From NCBI RefSeq assembly GCF_022213955.1, contig NZ_JAKNTW010000031.1, positions 1-64,000 of the forward strand: a DNA stretch of 64,000 bases. Direction: 5' to 3'. Numbering within the stretch: the first letter of the stretch is position 1; every line of letters begins with the position of its first letter. The translations under genes were made by a program, and so were the position numbers. The DNA is from Dolomitihabitans soli (GTDB lineage Bacteria; Actinomycetota; Actinomycetes; Streptosporangiales; Streptosporangiaceae). This document shows, one piece after another, positions 9,492 through 18,481 of the stretch. The notes below the pieces were generated by a model. The model ran no database searches, had not been told where the DNA came from, and saw only the letters and a program-made list of their open reading frames with translations.

Positions 9492-11312
9492 CTACTCGCG
9501 GGGACCGGCCTGTTCGATGGCGGCCGGACGTTGTTGTGCCGCGCGGATCCGCGAGACGTCCAGCTTGCTCGTGCGGTCGAAGCGATAGATGCCGTTCTGT
9601 TCCTGGAAGACGTCGGTGAGCTGGGTGTAGCAGTAGCCGAACATCCGGGGGTCGTCCAGCAGGACCGCGACCAGCCCGGCGAACCGCTGCTGGAGCTCCT
9701 CCTCGCTCGCGGGGCGTTCGCCGTACCCCCAGGAGCTCTCCCCGGGGCCCGCGTCCGGGTTCCACCAGATGCCCCCGAACTCGCTGCAGAAGTACGGCTG
9801 GCCGCGGTACGGCACCGACCATGCCGCGCCGTCGCGATCGGCGTTGATGAAGGGCGTCCCGTCGGCCAGGCCCGCCATCAGCTTGCCGAACGCCTCGGGA
9901 TCCTGCTCGTAGCAGTGTGAGTCGTAGACGTCGGCGCCGGGAACCCGGTGTGCGTAGCCGGACGCGTCGATCACCGGGCGGGTGGGGTCGGCCGCCTTCG
10001 TGGCCAGGTACATGCCTCGGGTGACGTCGTCGAGCACGGTGATCTGGTCGTGCAGCCGCTGCGGTGTCTCGTTGAGGGGACACCAGCCGACGATGCACGG
10101 GTGGGAGTAGTCGCGCTCGACCGCCTCCAGCCACTGGGTCACGAACGACGCGGTCGGCTGCTGGTTGTGCCCGGGAGGGCCGCCGACATCGGCCCCCCAG
10201 TCCCCGAACTCGCCCCAGACCAGGAAACCCGCCCGGTCGGCGTGGTACAGGTACCGCTCCTCGAACACCTTCTGGTGCAGCCGGGCGCCGTTGAACCCCG
10301 CGGCCATGGCCAGCTCGATGTCGTGGCGCAGTGCCTCATCCGTGGGCGCGGTCATCAGACCGTCGGGATAGTAGCCCTGGTCGAGCACGAGCCGCTGGAA
10401 GCGCACCTCGCCGTTGAGCAGGACGGCAGGCCCGTCGATGGCGATCGAGCGGAGCCCCGCGTAGCTCGCGGCGGTGTCGACCATGGCGCCGTCGCCGTCG
10501 AGCAGGTCGATGCGCAGGTCGTACAGGTGCGGGTCCTCGGGGCTCCACAGCCGTACCCGGTCAGCCGGCAGCGGCAGCCACACCTCAGCGGCCAAGTCGA
10601 GGTCGGCGCGCGCCCGCGCCTGCGCGAGGACACCGGCCTGGTCCGACACCGTCACCCGGACCTGGTGCCCGGCGCGGTTGGCCGACACCGGCACGGTGAC
10701 CCGCAACGCGGACGCCGCGACGTTCGGCGTGATCCGCGGCCGGCCGAGGTGCGCGTCGGGCACGGGCTCGCACCACACCGTCTGCCAGATACCGGTGGTG
10801 CGCCCGTAGACCGCACCCCGCCCCTGGAAGGCGGTCGCCTGCTTGCCACGCGCCTGAGGTCCGTTGCGGGGGTCCCGGGCGCGCACGACGACGGTGTACG
10901 TGTGCGCCGGGTCGGCCGCGGCGGCCAGGTCACAGGTGAACGGGGTGAACCCGCCCCGGTGCCGGCAGGCTTCGACGCCGTCCACCCACACCGTGGCGTC
11001 GTGGTCGACCGCCTGGAAATGCAGCAGCACCCGCCGCCCTGCCCAGTCTTCCGGCACCCGGACGTCACGGCGGTACCAGACGGCCGGATGGAAGTCCGGG
11101 TCGTCGATGCCGGACAGCGGTGCTTCCGGGCAGAACGGGACGACGATCTCGGCGGTCAGGTCCCGGTCGAGCAGGCCTCGCTCCAGCCCGGAGTCACCGG
11201 GATCCATCTCGAACTGCCAGGTTCCGTTCAGGCACTGCCATGCGGTGCGGGCGAACTGCGGTCGCGGGTACTCGGGGCGGGGGACGGCGGAGGTTTCAGG
11301 CACGGTGCTCAC
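9492..11312 (-). CDS. Glycoside hydrolase family 2 enzyme (cytosolic)
   Basis: A GH2-type beta-glycosidase of ~606 residues: N-terminal jelly-roll sugar-binding domain (FARTAWQCLNGTWQFEMD, GRTTGIWQTVWCEP), an immunoglobulin-like domain, then the TIM barrel. The likely acid/base is Glu415 in CPLNETPQ and the nucleophile Glu511 in YFCSEFGGIWW. It could be a beta-glucuronidase or beta-galactosidase type; the sequence alone does not decide. No signal peptide is seen. GTG 11312 was chosen because the longer frame (to 11357) overlaps the upstream permease; GTG 11303 is also possible. It is the last gene of the LacI-permease-permease-GH2 unit, so it should hydrolyse the imported sugar inside the cell. 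Confidence 0.85.
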   Translation of the reverse strand: MSTVPETSAVPRPEYPRPQFARTAWQCLNGTWQFEMDPGDSGLERGLLDRDLTAEIVVPFCPEAPLSGIDDPDFHPAVWYRRDVRVPEDWAGRRVLLHFQAVDHDATVWVDGVEACRHRGGFTPFTCDLAAAADPAHTYTVVVRARDPRNGPQARGKQATAFQGRGAVYGRTTGIWQTVWCEPVPDAHLGRPRITPNVAASALRVTVPVSANRAGHQVRVTVSDQAGVLAQARARADLDLAAEVWLPLPADRVRLWSPEDPHLYDLRIDLLDGDGAMVDTAASYAGLRSIAIDGPAVLLNGEVRFQRLVLDQGYYPDGLMTAPTDEALRHDIELAMAAGFNGARLHQKVFEERYLYHADRAGFLVWGEFGDWGADVGGPPGHNQQPTASFVTQWLEAVERDYSHPCIVGWCPLNETPQRLHDQITVLDDVTRGMYLATKAADPTRPVIDASGYAHRVPGADVYDSHCYEQDPEAFGKLMAGLADGTPFINADRDGAAWSVPYRGQPYFCSEFGGIWWNPDAGPGESSWGYGERPASEEELQQRFAGLVAVLLDDPRMFGYCYTQLTDVFQEQNGIYRFDRTSKLDVSRIRAAQQRPAAIEQAGPRE

Positions 11313-11340
11313 TTTCTCGTTGGGGTCGGGCAGAAGGTGA

Positions 11341-12219
11341 TCAGGATTTGACGGCACCCGCGATGCCCTCGACGAAGTACCGCTGCAGGACGATGAACAG
11401 CGCGACGACCGGCAGCATCGAGATCGTCGCCGCGGCGGCCATGCCCGACCAGTCGGTGGTGTTCTCGCCGACGAACGCGAGCATGCCGACGCTGACGGTG
11501 CGCAGGTCAGGCCGGGAGAACGTGAAGACCAGCGGCAGGAAGAACGCGTTCCAGGTGGATAGGAAGGTCAGTACGGTGACCGTGGCCGTCACCGGCTTGG
11601 CCAGCGGCAGCATGATGCGGAAGAAGACGGTCGCGAACCCGGCGCCGTCGATGAGCGCGCTCTCGGTCAGTTCCTTGGGAATGCCGCGGAAGTATCCGAC
11701 GTAGAGCAGGATCGCCGCCACGTTCGCGGCGCCCGACATCGCCAGGATCATGCCGGTCTGTGAGTTCAGCAGGCCGAGCCGCTGGGAGAGGTCGACCACC
11801 GGGATGATGGTGTATCCGGCCGGAACGAACAGCGTGGCGACCAGGACGCCCATGACGACCCGGCGCCCGCGGAACTCGTGGCGGGCGAGGACGTAGCCGG
11901 CCATGGCGCACCGGACGACCACGATCACCACCGTGCTCACCGTGACGATCACGGTGTTGAGCAGGTATTTCCCGAACTGCGCATCCGCCCACGCGCGCTC
12001 GTAGTTCTCCCACTGCGGGTTGCCCGGCAGCAGGTCGAGCCCCTTGGTGAACACCTCGGCCGACGTCTTCAGCGACGCGGCGATCATCCACAGGAACGGG
12101 TAGATCCACAGCAGGCAGCCGATGGCGAGCGCGGCGGCGGCCAGCCACCAGGGCAGCCGGCGCAGCGTTCCGCCCCAGGTCCGGCGATAGGTCCGGCGAT
12201 TCCGCCTGGCCGGGCTCAT
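11341..12219 (-). CDS. Carbohydrate ABC transporter permease, MalG type
   Basis: A 292-residue inner-membrane permease with six predicted helices and the EAA loop (LTESALIDGAG, then IMLPLAKP) that docks on the ATPase. ATG 12219 has a strong GAGGGGGG site and overlaps the stop of the first permease by four bases (ATGA), showing tight coupling. No ATPase gene is present; sugar importers of this kind in actinomycetes usually share one MsiK-type ATPase. The partner binding protein is the divergent gene at 14375. Confidence 0.92.
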   Translation of the reverse strand: MSPARRNRRTYRRTWGGTLRRLPWWLAAAALAIGCLLWIYPFLWMIAASLKTSAEVFTKGLDLLPGNPQWENYERAWADAQFGKYLLNTVIVTVSTVVIVVVRCAMAGYVLARHEFRGRRVVMGVLVATLFVPAGYTIIPVVDLSQRLGLLNSQTGMILAMSGAANVAAILLYVGYFRGIPKELTESALIDGAGFATVFFRIMLPLAKPVTATVTVLTFLSTWNAFFLPLVFTFSRPDLRTVSVGMLAFVGENTTDWSGMAAAATISMLPVVALFIVLQRYFVEGIAGAVKS

Positions 12220-13175
12220 GCCGCCCCCCTCGTCCGGCGGGTGGCGCGGAACGCGAGCAGTTGCAGCAGCCCCACGAGGCCGATGAACAGGCCGAACAGG
12301 ACGGCGGCCGCGGAGGCGTACCCGAGCCGCGGGATCGTCGCGGCGAAGGCCCACCGGTAGATGTAGACCTCGATCACCTCGGTCGAGTAGAACGGGCCGC
12401 CCCCGGTCATGGTCAGGACGAGGTCGAAGACCTGCAACGACGCCTCGATCGACAGCAGGGTGATGATGACCAGGAAGGGTTTGAGCAGGGGCACGGTGAT
12501 GTGCCGCAGGGTGGCCAGCCCGCCCGCGCCGTCGAGGCGCGCCGCCTCGTACACCTCGTTCGGCACGGTCTGCAACGCGGCCAGCCAGTAGATCAGGGTG
12601 ATCCCGAACCACTTCCACACGTACACGGCGATCGTCGTGCCCAGCGCCGTCGACGACTGACCGAGGAAGTCGATGCCGTCCATCACCAGGCCGGCCTCAC
12701 GCAACGCGAGGTTCACCGGGCCGCTCGCCGGGTCGAAGACGAACTGCATGACCACGCCGATGATCGCCGTGGTGGTGACCACCGGCAGGAACAGGGCGGT
12801 CCGGAACAGCTTGCGCAGCGGCATGCGGGGCGAGTTGAGGAGGATCGCGAGCAGCAGGGTGGCCAGCACCTGGAGCGGCACCGCGAAGACCATGAACGTC
12901 AACGTCAGCCGGAACGAGCTCCAGAACATCGGGTCGGCGAGGACCTCGCGGTAGTTGGCCATGCCGATGAACGACCGGTCCGTGTCGAACCCGTTCCAGT
13001 CGGTGAGCGAGTACACGTAGCTGCTGATGATCGGGTAGACGGTGAACGCCCCGTACAGCAGTACGGTCGGGGTCAGGAACAGCCAGATGAACGTGGTGTT
13101 GCGAGCGGCACCGCGAGGACGGCGCGGCCGCCGCGGGCCGGCGGAGGTCGGCGCGGAACGGAGGGCGAGCGTCAT
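12216..13175 (-). CDS. Carbohydrate ABC transporter permease, MalF type
   Basis: A 319-residue permease: basic N-terminus, first helix FIWLFLTPTVLLYGAFTVYP, SLTDWNGF loop typical of MalF-like proteins, EAA motif (VYEAARLDGAGG) and conserved TGGGPFYSTEVI near the end. The ATG at 13175 overlaps the LacI stop by four bases, so regulator and transporter are co-translated. The frame extends upstream, but that part lies inside the regulator gene. Confidence 0.92.
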   Translation of the reverse strand: MTLALRSAPTSAGPRRPRRPRGAARNTTFIWLFLTPTVLLYGAFTVYPIISSYVYSLTDWNGFDTDRSFIGMANYREVLADPMFWSSFRLTLTFMVFAVPLQVLATLLLAILLNSPRMPLRKLFRTALFLPVVTTTAIIGVVMQFVFDPASGPVNLALREAGLVMDGIDFLGQSSTALGTTIAVYVWKWFGITLIYWLAALQTVPNEVYEAARLDGAGGLATLRHITVPLLKPFLVIITLLSIEASLQVFDLVLTMTGGGPFYSTEVIEVYIYRWAFAATIPRLGYASAAAVLFGLFIGLVGLLQLLAFRATRRTRGAA

Positions 13176-14227
13176 AGGCGGGCCTCGCGAGCGTGCCGCC
13201 CGGCGGTGCTCTCGTCGACCACCAGCCGCCATGGTGCCTCCAGCTGGGCAGGCGGGCTCTGGTCACCCTCGACGCGCTCCAGCAGGCGGGCCACGGCGAG
13301 CTCGGCGATCCGCTCCTTGTCGGGCGCGATGGTGGTCAACGCCGGGGTGACGAACCGGCCCTCCTCGATGCCGTCGAACCCGACGACGGCGACGTCTTCC
13401 GGCACCCGTAGCCCCCGGGACAGCACCGCCCGCACCGCCCCGATGGCGAGCAGGTCGTTGAAGCAGAACACCGCGTCCGGCGGCTCCGCCAGATCGAGCA
13501 GGCGGTCCATCGCGTGCCGGCCGTCCTCGCGCTGGTAGCGCCGCACCGGTATGGCGAGCTCGGGACGGACGGGCAGTCCCGCCTCGGCCAGTGCCTGCTC
13601 GTATCCGGCCGACCGATGCGCCGGGGTCTCCCGCCGCGGCAGGCTGGGCAGCGCCGCGGTCTCCGTCCGCGGCGGGTGGGGCACCCCGATGGCGGCGATC
13701 CGGGTCCGGCCCAGCGAGGCCAGGTGCGCCGTGGCGCACCGGGCCGCGGCGGTGTCGTCGATGGCGACGTGGTCCAAGCCGTCCACCCGCATCTCGCCCA
13801 GCATCACCGCCGGGCACTTGCCCGCCCAGCGACGCAACTCGTCCTCGGTCAAGCTGGACGGGCTGAAGATGAACCCGTCGAAGAGAGCCGACCGGTCCCG
13901 CCGCATGAGGATCTGCCGCTCCCGTTCGGCCATCCCCGCGGTGCGGTCGATGAGCACCGTGTACCCGCGTTCCTCGGCCCGGTCCACCACGTGGGCGGCC
14001 AGCTCGGTGAAGTACGGCACGTCCAGCGGCAGCACGAGGGCCAGCAGGTCGGACCGCCCTCGGTTCAGGCTGCGCGCTGCGACATTGGGCCGGTAGTCGA
14101 GTTCGTCCAGGGCCCGCTGCACCTGGGCGCGGGTCTCCTCGGCCACGTAGGCGAAGTTGTTCACGACGTTCGAGACGGTCCGCACCGAGACTCCCGCTCG
14201 CCGCGCCACGTCACGTTGTGTCACCAC
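13172..14227 (-). CDS. LacI-family transcriptional regulator
   Basis: A 351-residue LacI protein. Residues 1-50 are the helix-turn-helix and hinge helix (TQRDVARRAGVSVRTVSNVV, then YRPNVAARSL); the rest is the periplasmic-binding-like effector domain ending in FDGIEEGRFVTPALTTIAPD. GTG 14227 has GGAGGG upstream; GTG 14224 follows directly. It is the first gene of the minus-strand unit and faces the binding-protein gene across a 147-base region holding three copies of a LacI-type palindrome, so it probably represses both directions until a sugar derived from the imported glycoside binds. Confidence 0.93.
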   Translation of the reverse strand: MVTQRDVARRAGVSVRTVSNVVNNFAYVAEETRAQVQRALDELDYRPNVAARSLNRGRSDLLALVLPLDVPYFTELAAHVVDRAEERGYTVLIDRTAGMAERERQILMRRDRSALFDGFIFSPSSLTEDELRRWAGKCPAVMLGEMRVDGLDHVAIDDTAAARCATAHLASLGRTRIAAIGVPHPPRTETAALPSLPRRETPAHRSAGYEQALAEAGLPVRPELAIPVRRYQREDGRHAMDRLLDLAEPPDAVFCFNDLLAIGAVRAVLSRGLRVPEDVAVVGFDGIEEGRFVTPALTTIAPDKERIAELAVARLLERVEGDQSPPAQLEAPWRLVVDESTAGRHAREARL

Positions 14228-14279
14228 AGTCGTTCACCCTCCAGTCAGGAGCCGATGACACGGATGTTGAAGAAGAGTC

Positions 14280-14327
14280 TTGCCGCGCGGCATGCCGCGT
14301 GGCAAGAATGAATTTGCCACGCGGCAA
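14280..14327. promoter_or_regulatory. Cluster of LacI-type operators
   Basis: Three 14-base copies of one palindrome occur: TTGCCGCGCGGCAT (14280-14293), ATGCCGCGTGGCAA (14292-14305, overlapping the first by two bases) and TTGCCACGCGGCAA (14314-14327). The consensus TTGCC(R)CG(Y)GGCAA with central CG is the standard LacI-family operator form. They sit between the divergent LacI and binding-protein genes. Confidence 0.8.
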
Positions 14328-14374
14328 CACTTCTTTACAACCCCTTCACGGCCGCGGGGTGAGAGGCAGGACCG

Positions 14375-15847
14375 ATGACCGCGATGACTCGGCGGGGATT
14401 CCTCGCCGCGGCGGGCGCCCTGACCGTCGCGACAGCGACCGGAGCGTGCGGCGGAGGCGGCGGAGGCGCCGGCGGCAACTCGCTGACCTGGTGGGACCAC
14501 CAGAACCAGCTCCAGAAGACGAAGGCGGAGATCTTCGCCAAGTTCGCCAAGAGCCCTGGTGGCGCACCTGTCCAGTACACGTACTACAACCCCGCGAAGA
14601 TGGGCCAGGCACTGCAACTGGCCAAACAGAGCGGCCAGCTCCCGGACCTGCGCACCAACGCGGGCCTCAACATACCCGCGGCGGCGCTCGTCGCCGCCGG
14701 CTGGGCGCAGCCGCTGAACCTCAGCGACGCGGCCGAGGCCCGGGTGGCGGACTCGCTCATCGAGGGCCTGCACATCTTCGACGGCAAGACCTACGCGTTT
14801 CCCATCTTCAGCCATCAGACCTACTCCGCGGTCACATGGTTCAACACCGAACTCGTCTCGCGCGCCGGGCTGGACCCGCAGGCGCCGCCGAAGACCTACG
14901 ACGAGTTCCGAGCCGCGGCCAAGAAGGTGCAGAGCGCGTCGGGCGGCGAGGCGTACGGCTGGATCTGGAACATCGGCATGCCGGATCGGCTGGGCGAGCA
15001 GATCCACGACCTGGCGCAGGCGGCCGGGTTCGCGGGTGGCCACGCCGGGTTCGGGGGTGGCGTCGCGGTGCGGTATGAGACCGGCGAATTCGCCTACCAG
15101 TCCGACGAATACCTCAACGCGATCGAGTTTCTGGTCTCGCTGCGTCAGGACAAGGTGCTGGTGCCGGGAGCGAACTCCTGGGTCGACGACGTGGCGCGGG
15201 CCCGGTGGACCGCCGGGATGGCGGCGTATTACTTCGACGGGCCGTGGTGTCCCGGCGTGGCGCTGAAGGACACGCCCGAGTTCGGCAAGAAGCTCGGCGT
15301 TGGGCCGATTCTGGTGCCTGACGCGGACACCACCGTGGCCACATACCATGTGCCGCAGCCGGGAGACTACTGGTTGTCACCGACGACCAAGAAGGCCGCG
15401 GTGGCGAACGCCCTCCTGAACGACTACTTCGCCACGGAGGAGTACTCCCTCCAGGTCGCCAACACCATGTCGCAGCCCCCGCGCGACATCTCCGTGGTCG
15501 ACCGCTCCGAGGCGCACCCCGCCTACAAGCAGCTGGTCGGCTGGTTCAAGGAGAGCGTCTTCCTCGCTCCCGACCCGGTCGTCGGCAACAAGGACATCCA
15601 GCAGGTGCTGATCGAGTACAAGCCGGTGCGCCCCACTGTCGGTGACATCGTGCAGGGTGCGCTCACCGGCGATGTCACGGACGTACGCGCGGCGCTGACC
15701 AAGCTGTCCAGCGACAGCGCCAAGGAGCGGGATCGGGCGATCAAGGCGGCGAAGAGCAAGGGCGCGCAGGTCAGTCCGGACGATTACGCCTTCCCCAACT
15801 GGAAACCGCGCAAGGACTACCCCGAGCCGATGTACGCGAAGCGCTAG
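14375..15847 (+). CDS. Extracellular sugar-binding lipoprotein of ABC importer
   Basis: A 490-residue family 1 solute-binding protein. It starts with a twin-arginine signal (TRRGFLAAAG) ending in a lipobox with Cys25 (ATGAC), followed by a Gly-rich linker. The body has typical features (SLTWWDHQNQ, TYDEFRAAAKKV, FPIFSHQTYSAVTWFNTE, YFATEEYS). It delivers the substrate to the permeases encoded at 11341-13175. It is transcribed divergently from the regulator and followed after 24 bases by a sulfatase, which links the imported sugar to sulfate esters. Confidence 0.9.
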   Translation: MTAMTRRGFLAAAGALTVATATGACGGGGGGAGGNSLTWWDHQNQLQKTKAEIFAKFAKSPGGAPVQYTYYNPAKMGQALQLAKQSGQLPDLRTNAGLNIPAAALVAAGWAQPLNLSDAAEARVADSLIEGLHIFDGKTYAFPIFSHQTYSAVTWFNTELVSRAGLDPQAPPKTYDEFRAAAKKVQSASGGEAYGWIWNIGMPDRLGEQIHDLAQAAGFAGGHAGFGGGVAVRYETGEFAYQSDEYLNAIEFLVSLRQDKVLVPGANSWVDDVARARWTAGMAAYYFDGPWCPGVALKDTPEFGKKLGVGPILVPDADTTVATYHVPQPGDYWLSPTTKKAAVANALLNDYFATEEYSLQVANTMSQPPRDISVVDRSEAHPAYKQLVGWFKESVFLAPDPVVGNKDIQQVLIEYKPVRPTVGDIVQGALTGDVTDVRAALTKLSSDSAKERDRAIKAAKSKGAQVSPDDYAFPNWKPRKDYPEPMYAKR

Positions 15848-15871
15848 CGGTCGCTCCCGGAGGCCTATCCC

Positions 15872-17332
15872 ATGAACCGACCGAACATCGTGCTGGTCAT
15901 GACCGACCAGCAGCGCGCCGGCTGGACCGCCGCGAGCGGCTTCGCGCTGGACACCATGCCCTTCCTCGACGGGCTGATGAGCACCGGCGTCCAGCTCCAG
16001 CGGGCGTACACCACGTCTCCGTTGTGCGTGCCCGCCCGGGTCAGCCTGCTCACCGGACGATACCCGTCCGCGCACCGGGTCCGGCAGAACAGCGCCGCGG
16101 AGCACGTGCTGCGCGGCGATGACTTGGTGGATGTGCTGCGTGGCGCCGGTTACGCGCTGCATCTGGCAGGTAAGACGCACTTCTACCGGAAGCCCGCCGA
16201 CTTCGACACCTTCGCCGCGCCGTACTGGCATGATCGAGGCCCGGCCGACGCAGCGACGCCCGACCAGGCGCGGTTCGAGCAGTGGCTCGGCTCGCTCGAC
16301 CACTCGGTCAGCCATGAGCCGACACCATTCCCGCTGGAGAGCCAGTTCCCGTACCGGATCGTCACCGACGCGATCAGCGCGATCGACCGGACGCCTGCCG
16401 ACCAGCCGTTCTTCACCTGGCTGTCGTTCCCCGAACCGCACAACCCCTACCAGGTCCCGGAGCCGTACTTCAGCCTCTTCGACCCGGACCAGGTGCCTGA
16501 GCGGCTGGCCGGGCCCGAAGGCGCCGAGCGCAAGGGCGGCACGTACACCTGGCTGCGCCGGCTGATCGAGGAGAAGCGGCCCGGCTACGACGACGAGTGG
16601 CGGCGGTACCGCGCCAACTACTGCGGGATGCTCCGGCTCATCGACGACCAGCTCCGCCGGTTCTTCACGCACCTGCGCGACGGCGGGCGGGACGCGGACA
16701 CGCTGGTGTTCTTCGTCGCCGACCACGGCGACTACGCCGGTGACTACGGCCTGCAACGCAAGGGCGCGGGCATGCCCGAGTGCCTGATGCGCATCCCGTT
16801 CGCCGTGGCGGGGCCGGGCGTGCGGGCGATGGTCAACAGCACCGACTTCGTTTCGCTCGCCGATCTGTTCCCGACGGTCTGCGACGCCCTCGACGTCGAG
16901 ATCCCGCCCGGCGTCCAGGGCCGCAGTCTGTGGCCCATGCTCACCGGAGAGCCCTACCCGGCTGAGGAGTTCGCCAGCGCGTACGGTGAACGCGGGTTCG
17001 GTGGGCAGTCGTACGGCGTCGACGAGCGCCCTCCGTTGCACTTCCGCTACGAAGGTCGCACCTTCGACGAGCTCAACACCGTCACCCAGTCCGGGACCAC
17101 GGTGATGCTCCGGCGCGCGCAGTGGAAGCTGCTCCTGAACGAGCGCGGCGTCGGCGAGCTCTACGACCTAGACGCCGACCCCGCGGAGCTGGACAACCGG
17201 TACGACGATCCCACGCTCGCCGAAATCCGCGCCTGCCTCACCACCGATCTCGCCCGCTGGATGATCCGCGTCCGGGACGACCTGCCGCAGGCGGCCTACA
17301 CACTCAAACGCGCATCGCACAACTGGCGATAG
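15872..17332 (+). CDS. Type I sulfatase (formylglycine-dependent), cytosolic
   Basis: A 486-residue sulfatase of the alkaline-phosphatase superfamily. The signature CVPAR at residues 52-56, followed by LLTGRYPS, contains the Cys converted to formylglycine; metal and sulfate-site regions NIVLVMTDQQR at the N-terminus and FFVADHGDYAGDYG (Asp-His) are present. There is no signal peptide: NRPNIVLVMTD starts the fold at once, so desulfation should occur in the cytosol and needs a formylglycine-generating enzyme encoded elsewhere. ATG has GGAGG upstream. It is in one operon with the binding protein, so it likely removes sulfate from an imported sulfated saccharide before or after GH2 cleavage. Confidence 0.92.
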   Translation: MNRPNIVLVMTDQQRAGWTAASGFALDTMPFLDGLMSTGVQLQRAYTTSPLCVPARVSLLTGRYPSAHRVRQNSAAEHVLRGDDLVDVLRGAGYALHLAGKTHFYRKPADFDTFAAPYWHDRGPADAATPDQARFEQWLGSLDHSVSHEPTPFPLESQFPYRIVTDAISAIDRTPADQPFFTWLSFPEPHNPYQVPEPYFSLFDPDQVPERLAGPEGAERKGGTYTWLRRLIEEKRPGYDDEWRRYRANYCGMLRLIDDQLRRFFTHLRDGGRDADTLVFFVADHGDYAGDYGLQRKGAGMPECLMRIPFAVAGPGVRAMVNSTDFVSLADLFPTVCDALDVEIPPGVQGRSLWPMLTGEPYPAEEFASAYGERGFGGQSYGVDERPPLHFRYEGRTFDELNTVTQSGTTVMLRRAQWKLLLNERGVGELYDLDADPAELDNRYDDPTLAEIRACLTTDLARWMIRVRDDLPQAAYTLKRASHNWR

Positions 17333-17382
17333 TCCGGCCCCGCCTCACCCGGCACTCGACGATCGGCCCTGGTCGGCGTCGA

Positions 17383-17422
17383 CAGGCGGGATCGTCCAAG
17401 CCGTCCCGGACGATCCCGCCTG
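17383..17422. terminator. Strong hairpin after the sulfatase gene
   Basis: A perfect 15-bp stem (CAGGCGGGATCGTCC at 17383-17397 paired with 17408-17422) with a 10-base loop, 51 bases past the sulfatase stop. It would end the binding-protein/sulfatase transcript. Confidence 0.75.
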
Positions 17423-17464
17423 CAGCCAGTCGTGTTCACGCGCGTACCGCGCCGTTCGGGTGCG

Positions 17465-17640
17465 TCAGTCCTGGAGGCTGGGGCGAGTGGCGGCGGACAG
17501 CAGGGTGAGCGCGGCCTGGCGGGCGGCGTCGCCCGCCCCGGCAGTGTCGTGATGCGCGGCGACGACGGTCGCCCCCTCGACCAGCATGAGTAGCTGCCGT
17601 CCCAGGACGGGCGGATCGACTGCCTGTGGAGGTGACGTCA
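17465..17640 (-). pseudogene. C-terminal remnant of a TetR-family regulator
   Basis: The minus-strand frame ending at 17465 contains VDPPVLGRQLLMLVEGATVV and then AARQAALTLLSAATRP, which resembles the last helices of TetR regulators. No helix-turn-helix precedes it: the upstream part of the frame (to 17779) is compositionally random. I read it as a broken gene. The rest of 17333-17785 holds only the terminator. Confidence 0.45.
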
Positions 17641-17785
17641 GACATTCCGGGTCCGCCCGGGGCCTCACCCCACCGAGTGTGACTCGCTGGGCTCCTGATG
17701 TCGCGACGCCCGCGATCGAGGCGGTTCGCGTCGCTGTTGTCACCGAGCAGGCCGCGATGAGCCACGAAAGACGCGCCAAGGCGCT

Positions 17786-18472
17786 CTATATCAGTCGCAA
17801 TGCCCCGCGGACGTCGCTGAGGAGGGTCGTCATCGCCCGCTCGGCGGCATCCGGATCTCCAGTGCAGACGGCTTCCATGACGGCCTCGTGATAGCCGATG
17901 GTCTCGGGGACGGGGTAGTCGGAGCGGCCGTGCGTCGGTGACTCCCTGAGGACCTCCGCGATCGGATCGGCGAGGGCGGTGTACATCTCGTTGCCGGACG
18001 CGGCGAGGATGATCCGGTGGAACTCGATGTCCGCGGCGAGGTAGCGCATCGGGCGGTGCGTCGTGCCGTACCGGCGCATGTCCTCCGCCGCGGCGCGGAG
18101 TGTGGCGCGCTCGTCGGCGGAGGCCCGCAGCGTGGCCAGGTGCGCCGCGATCGGCTCGATCCCGAGTCGCAACTCGGTGAGGGACCGAAGCTGAGCGGCG
18201 CGGTGCCTGCTGTCCAGACGCCAGCGGATCACCCGGGTGTCGTAGACGTTCCACTGCCGTTCAGGTGAGATGCAGATGCCGGTGCGTCGCTGCGAGGTGA
18301 TCATGCGCAGCGATTCCAGGATGCGCATGCACTCGCGCGCCACTCCGCGGGAGACGGAGTATCGCTGCTGCAGGTTCTCCAGGGTGAGAACCGATCCGGC
18401 CGGTAGCTCCCCACTGACGATGTCCGAACCTAGCGCGTCAAGGACCGCCGAATGGAGCGTCGAGGCCGACAT
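17786..18472 (-). CDS. GntR-family regulator, FadR subfamily
   Basis: A 228-residue protein with an N-terminal winged helix-turn-helix (SGELPAGSVLTLENLQQRYSV, SRGVARECMRILESL) and a C-terminal all-helical FCD ligand domain (ELRLGIEPIAAHLA, DIEFHRIILAASGN, GYHEAVMEAV), whose Asp/His residues usually bind a metal and a carboxylate effector. It is the last gene in the minus-strand transporter/sulfatase/dehydrogenase operon, ten bases after the dehydrogenase, so it probably controls that operon. Confidence 0.9.
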   Translation of the reverse strand: MSASTLHSAVLDALGSDIVSGELPAGSVLTLENLQQRYSVSRGVARECMRILESLRMITSQRRTGICISPERQWNVYDTRVIRWRLDSRHRAAQLRSLTELRLGIEPIAAHLATLRASADERATLRAAAEDMRRYGTTHRPMRYLAADIEFHRIILAASGNEMYTALADPIAEVLRESPTHGRSDYPVPETIGYHEAVMEAVCTGDPDAAERAMTTLLSDVRGALRLI

Positions 18473-18481
18473 ATGATCACC

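Noticed and set aside
9948-11351. 467-codon plus-strand frame opposite GH2
   Set aside because: Shadow of the GH2 gene; no recognisable fold or start site.
11313-11357. Longer GH2 start at GTG 11357
   Set aside because: It would overlap the permease 3' end by 17 bases, has no ribosome-binding site and adds non-conserved residues before the fold.
17586-17891. 101-codon plus-strand frame antisense to the GntR gene end
   Set aside because: No family resemblance and it overlaps the GntR coding region and the TetR remnant.
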